This document shows positions 60,690-64,000 of a DNA stretch of 64,000 nt, in pieces (position 1 is the stretch's first letter; each line of letters starts with the position of its first letter). The DNA is taken from NCBI RefSeq assembly GCF_947179515.1, contig NC_067495.1, positions 88,471,861-88,535,860 of the forward strand, in the 5' to 3' direction. The DNA is from Apodemus sylvaticus. Taxonomy: Eukaryota; Chordata; Mammalia; Rodentia; Muridae. Made by a program: the position numbers and the translations under genes. The notes under the pieces were generated by a model that had not been told where the DNA came from, did no database searches, and saw only the letters and a list, made by a program, of their open reading frames with translations.

Positions 60690-60995
60690 GAATGTAGTTT
60701 GTTGTTTTGTAAACTCATGTTGAAATTTATTCTTCGTCATAAAGTATTACAAGAATGGATTTACTGAAACTTCGGTATTTAGAGATAAAGCCTATAAGCG
60801 GCAGTTATATTAGATCAATAAGTTGGAATCCTAGTGGCTTCAGAAAGGAAAGCCATAGGGTAGAATCCAACAAGAATGGAATACCAAATGCAACTTCTTA
60901 TCTTTGAATTAGAACAATGAGTAAAAATACATTTTTTCAAAAAAAATTCCAACTTATTGTATTCTGTTATTGGCAACAGAAAACTGAAGTGAATA
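60690..60995 (+). mobile_element. Old mammalian repeat (MER-type)
   Basis: aaactcatgttgaaatttat near the start and tattctgttattggcaacag near the end recall a widespread old DNA-transposon-like repeat. Family not named with certainty. Confidence 0.35.
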
Positions 60996-61999
60996 AAGTA
61001 TATAAAAAGTTAGGAAAATTAAAAAAGAAAAACTGAATTTGAGGTTGAACAGAAAGGACAGTAAAATCATATTAAAAACTATCAGATGGGACACAAAAGG
61101 CTTAACTCTGTTTTTAATAAGCTGCTTAAAGTAGTAAGAGGCACTCAACTCTCTGTTCTTTAATTTCTTTATCTGATAAAGGAGCTGGCAGGATTTCACT
61201 AGATATTTTCAAAAATACAATTCAACTATAATATTTTCTTCTTTTAAAAAATGTTTTTCCATTTGTGGATGTGCACTCCTTAGATCCTTATTCTCTCAAC
61301 GTTTACCATTTGTGAGCTTCTGCACCAATTGCTGTCCACTCAACAAAGAAACTTCTCTGATCAAGTGTGAGAGCTATACTTATCTATTGGCAATGAGATG
61401 TGATTTTAAGAGCAGGGTTTGATAACACATTTGTTTAACAGAATACTAGTATTAGGTTCACCTCAGAGACTCAAAATTCCCTACTCTTGCTTTGTTTTCC
61501 AGATTTATAGTACCAGGTATGTGTTTCCGCCATGGTGTGGGCTGTGTATATAGTTGTTATATATAGTTGTGTACAGAGATTTGTTGGTTATTCTCATAAC
61601 ATTTCTACCAGTGCATCACTATATCTTGCTATGTTAGTCATTATTTTATCTTATGGATTCAGAGAATTAACAGCAGATAAAATGGGTTGGGTGTGGTGGT
61701 AGCTTTAGAAGGAGTTTGGAGTAGAGATAAATATGATCAAAATATATTTTCTTCATATATAAAATGATTTTTGTAATTGCTAAACAGGACTTTGAGCTTG
61801 CATTGTAAACAAATCTGGCTTTAAATTCACAGAGATTCCACCTCCCTATTCTTAAACATGCTTATCATCATGTCTAACAACAAGAAGAACAACAATAACA
61901 AAAATAACAATAACAACAACATTCTAATTTTGATGAGGGAAACTTTGATTCCATTTGTCAGGGCCTTTGGAGTCTTAGACAAGAAAACATTGCAAAATC
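60996..61999. other. Intergenic with (AAC)n at 61875-61920
   Basis: Otherwise AT-rich; no gene or RNA recognised. Confidence 0.5.
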
Positions 62000-64000
62000 C
62001 AAAATTATAAATATTTTGTTTTGTTTTAATGATTATAGTTTTAATGTTTACATTTAGTTTTTGGGTCTATTTCAGTTTAACATTCATGTGTTGAGTAAGG
62101 TTTCAACTTGCTTAGTTTTTGCCTGTGGATATAGAGTTTTGTCCTCACTATCAACAGAAAATTATATTATTTTAATTGATATTAAATTATTAAAATTATT
62201 ATTTAAATTGAATATTTAATTATTCAATATTGGATATTGAATGATTTGATGATCCTTGTTGCAAATCACAAATATGCATGATAGTTTAAGTTTTGATTTT
62301 CAATTCTGTGAGTTTTTCATATATTTATTATATGAGCTATTTCCTTCTGTTCTTATTTAGATTGCTTTTTACCATGAAAAAGTATATTTTTGTAAAATGT
62401 CTTATGTGGGTCAATGGAGACTCGCATCCCTTCTCTCACTAATTCTGATAATACCCTTCATTAAACTGATGTGTCTCCATATGTTCACATATGCTTGCAT
62501 TCAAAACAGAAATCTCAACTGGTCATGATTGATAATCATAACGTAATGCTGAGTTTTATTCAACCCAATTTTGTTAAAGGTTCTTGTTAAATAGGACATT
62601 GGTCTATGTGTTATATTTTTGTTCATCTGGCTATAAGTACAATGGTTTTGCTATAAGTACAATGTAAGAAGAGAATGTATCTCATTCTCTTCATAGAATG
62701 AGATAGTGTGTTGCATTTTTTTTCTAATCTTTGTAGAGCCTGGGGAAGAACTACTCTTAGTCCATTTAAATGCTTATTCTAATTTACCATTGATACTATC
62801 AGGAAGGAGATATTCTGGGAGCTTTTCTGTAACTACTTCAATGTGTTTGTAGTTATAAGAATATCTAGACATTTTTCTGATTTGATCTTAGTGGATTTGT
62901 GTTACTACAAATTCATTCATTTCATCTACTGATAAGTGACTTCTTAGAGTACTCTCTTTTAATTCATTTTCTGTTTTATCAATTTGGTAACAGTATCTTT
63001 AGCCTCATTTCTGATTGAATTTGATTGTTTTCTTTTTCCTTAGTTCAGCTATAGATTTGGCAATTTTTTTGATGTTCTGAAGGATCACTTTCAGCTTCTA
63101 TAGTTTCCTTGTTATTGTTTGCTTTGCTATCTCAGCTCTAACCATCCATTAGCATCCTCTTTCTGTTAGGTTTCAGTGTAATCTATTACTGCTTCCCTAT
63201 ATTCCAGGGGTGAGTTGTTGATTCAGAATATTGGGTTTGTTTGTTTGTTTGTTTGTTTTGTTTTGCAAGAAGTTTCTCCCTTAAACCTACTTGTGCTGCA
63301 TCCCAAAGGAGTTCATACATAATGTTTTCATTTTGATTCATCCCCAGGTATTTGCTAATTTCCCTGTGATCCATGAGCCACTTGTTGGCTAACATTTAAT
63401 ATCTACAAACTTGGGAATTTTCTGGTTTTGCTTTTGTTTTCTTTCTTTTTTCTGGTTTTGTTTTGGTAATTGATATTTTGCACCTTCCTGTTGTAGTCAG
63501 AAAAGATATATTAAAATACATTTATGGTCACTTAATTTGTGGCTTAGCATACTGTATATATTGGAAAATATTACATATGTACTTGAGAAAAATGTTTATT
63601 CTGCTGTCACTAAATGTTCTCTCCATATATTTTTAAATCCAGGAGGTTTATTGAATTCTTAATGTTCTCAATTGATTTGCTTAACTTCTTTCTGGATATT
63701 CTACATATTATGGAGAGAAAAATATTGACCTTATCTAACATTGTCCTAAAATTATTTCTCTCTTCACTTCTATCATTGTTGATTTAATATGTCAAACTAT
63801 ATAAATAGCTTTATTACTATCATATAATTGTACATTGTGATATATTTCATAAACATATGCCAGTCTTCATCTCCTGATCTGATAACATCTATTTGTTCTG
63901 GTTAAATGTAAGCTTTTATTGCTTTTTCAGGGGTGCTATTGGCATGGAATGGCTTTTTCAAACCTTTAATTTTTAACAAATTTTGTATCACTAGGTATAA
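62000..64000 (-). mobile_element. Ancient mammalian L1 (L1M-like), open at right edge
   Basis: Very diverged antisense ORF2. The clearest part is the endonuclease/RT linker at 63395-63186, which reads LLWDAAQVGLREKLLAKQ on the minus strand, matching the linker motif WDTMKAVLRGKLIA of the young copy. Endonuclease-like sequence follows to the window end. A (GTTT)n run is at 63235-63265. Older than all rodent-specific copies here; it continues beyond 64000. Confidence 0.65.

Noticed and set aside
1..64000. Bacterial-type systems, CRISPR arrays, operons, attachment sites
   Set aside because: Nothing of the kind is present; the DNA is mammalian with retrotransposons and microsatellites.

Overview
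The window is rodent, most likely murid, nuclear DNA. The evidence is one B1 SINE, several B2/B3-type SINEs, rodent URR1-like elements, and many LINE-1 (L1) copies of murid type whose 3' ends read like cgaataaaaaa. The species is not decided: no rat-type ID SINE was seen, and no host exon, tRNA or other host gene could be supported anywhere in the 64 kb. It reads as an L1-rich gene desert. The only long, undamaged reading frame is ORF1 of a nested L1 (42451-43656).

Layout. 1-2076: plus-strand L1 with an internal deletion of about 3 kb. 3340-6575: old minus-strand L1 with a 147-bp repeated 5'UTR. 6967-7736: short 5'-truncated L1 with perfect 16-bp target-site duplications (TSDs). 9243-10960: URR1-like piece and a decayed retroviral gag-like stretch (minus). 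10968-16740: long minus-strand L1 split by a nested plus-strand composite (12568-13516). 16741-17600: class I LTR fragment, URR1-like element and an old L1 scrap. 17600-31000: mostly single-copy AT-rich DNA with old mammalian repeats (MIR/L2, MER5), B2, URR1-like elements, microsatellites and a 184-194 bp tandem duplication. 31022-31421: tiny twin-primed L1. 33556-38430: minus-strand L1 with a second type of repeated 5'UTR. 39725-40206: L1 3' end(s). 40645-51400: nested complex. 53640-54600: L1-type 3'UTR. 55535-59480: another minus-strand L1 with its own 5'UTR repeats. 62000-64000: an ancient mammalian L1 running off the right edge.

The most interesting structure is 40645-51400. An old L1 with an intact 5' end is bounded by an 18-bp direct repeat that fits an L1 endonuclease site. 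Its L1 sequence stops in the middle of ORF2 and is followed by about 260 bp of non-L1 DNA that ends like an mRNA 3' end (AATAAA, 11 nt, A-run). This suggests one insertion made from two RNAs. Later insertions landed in it: a full-length younger L1 (41797-47804), a twin-primed L1 with a 14-bp TSD (49302-50351), and a B1 with a 13-bp TSD (50852-51027). The nested composite at 12568-13516 and the short insertion at 31022-31421 also carry foreign 3' tails.

Five L1 copies carry visibly different repeated 5'UTRs (periods near 147, 149/187, 161, 142 and 74/92 bp). The window is therefore a fossil series of L1 promoter replacement. No operon-like or multi-gene system is present; what works together here is the retrotransposition machinery and its products.
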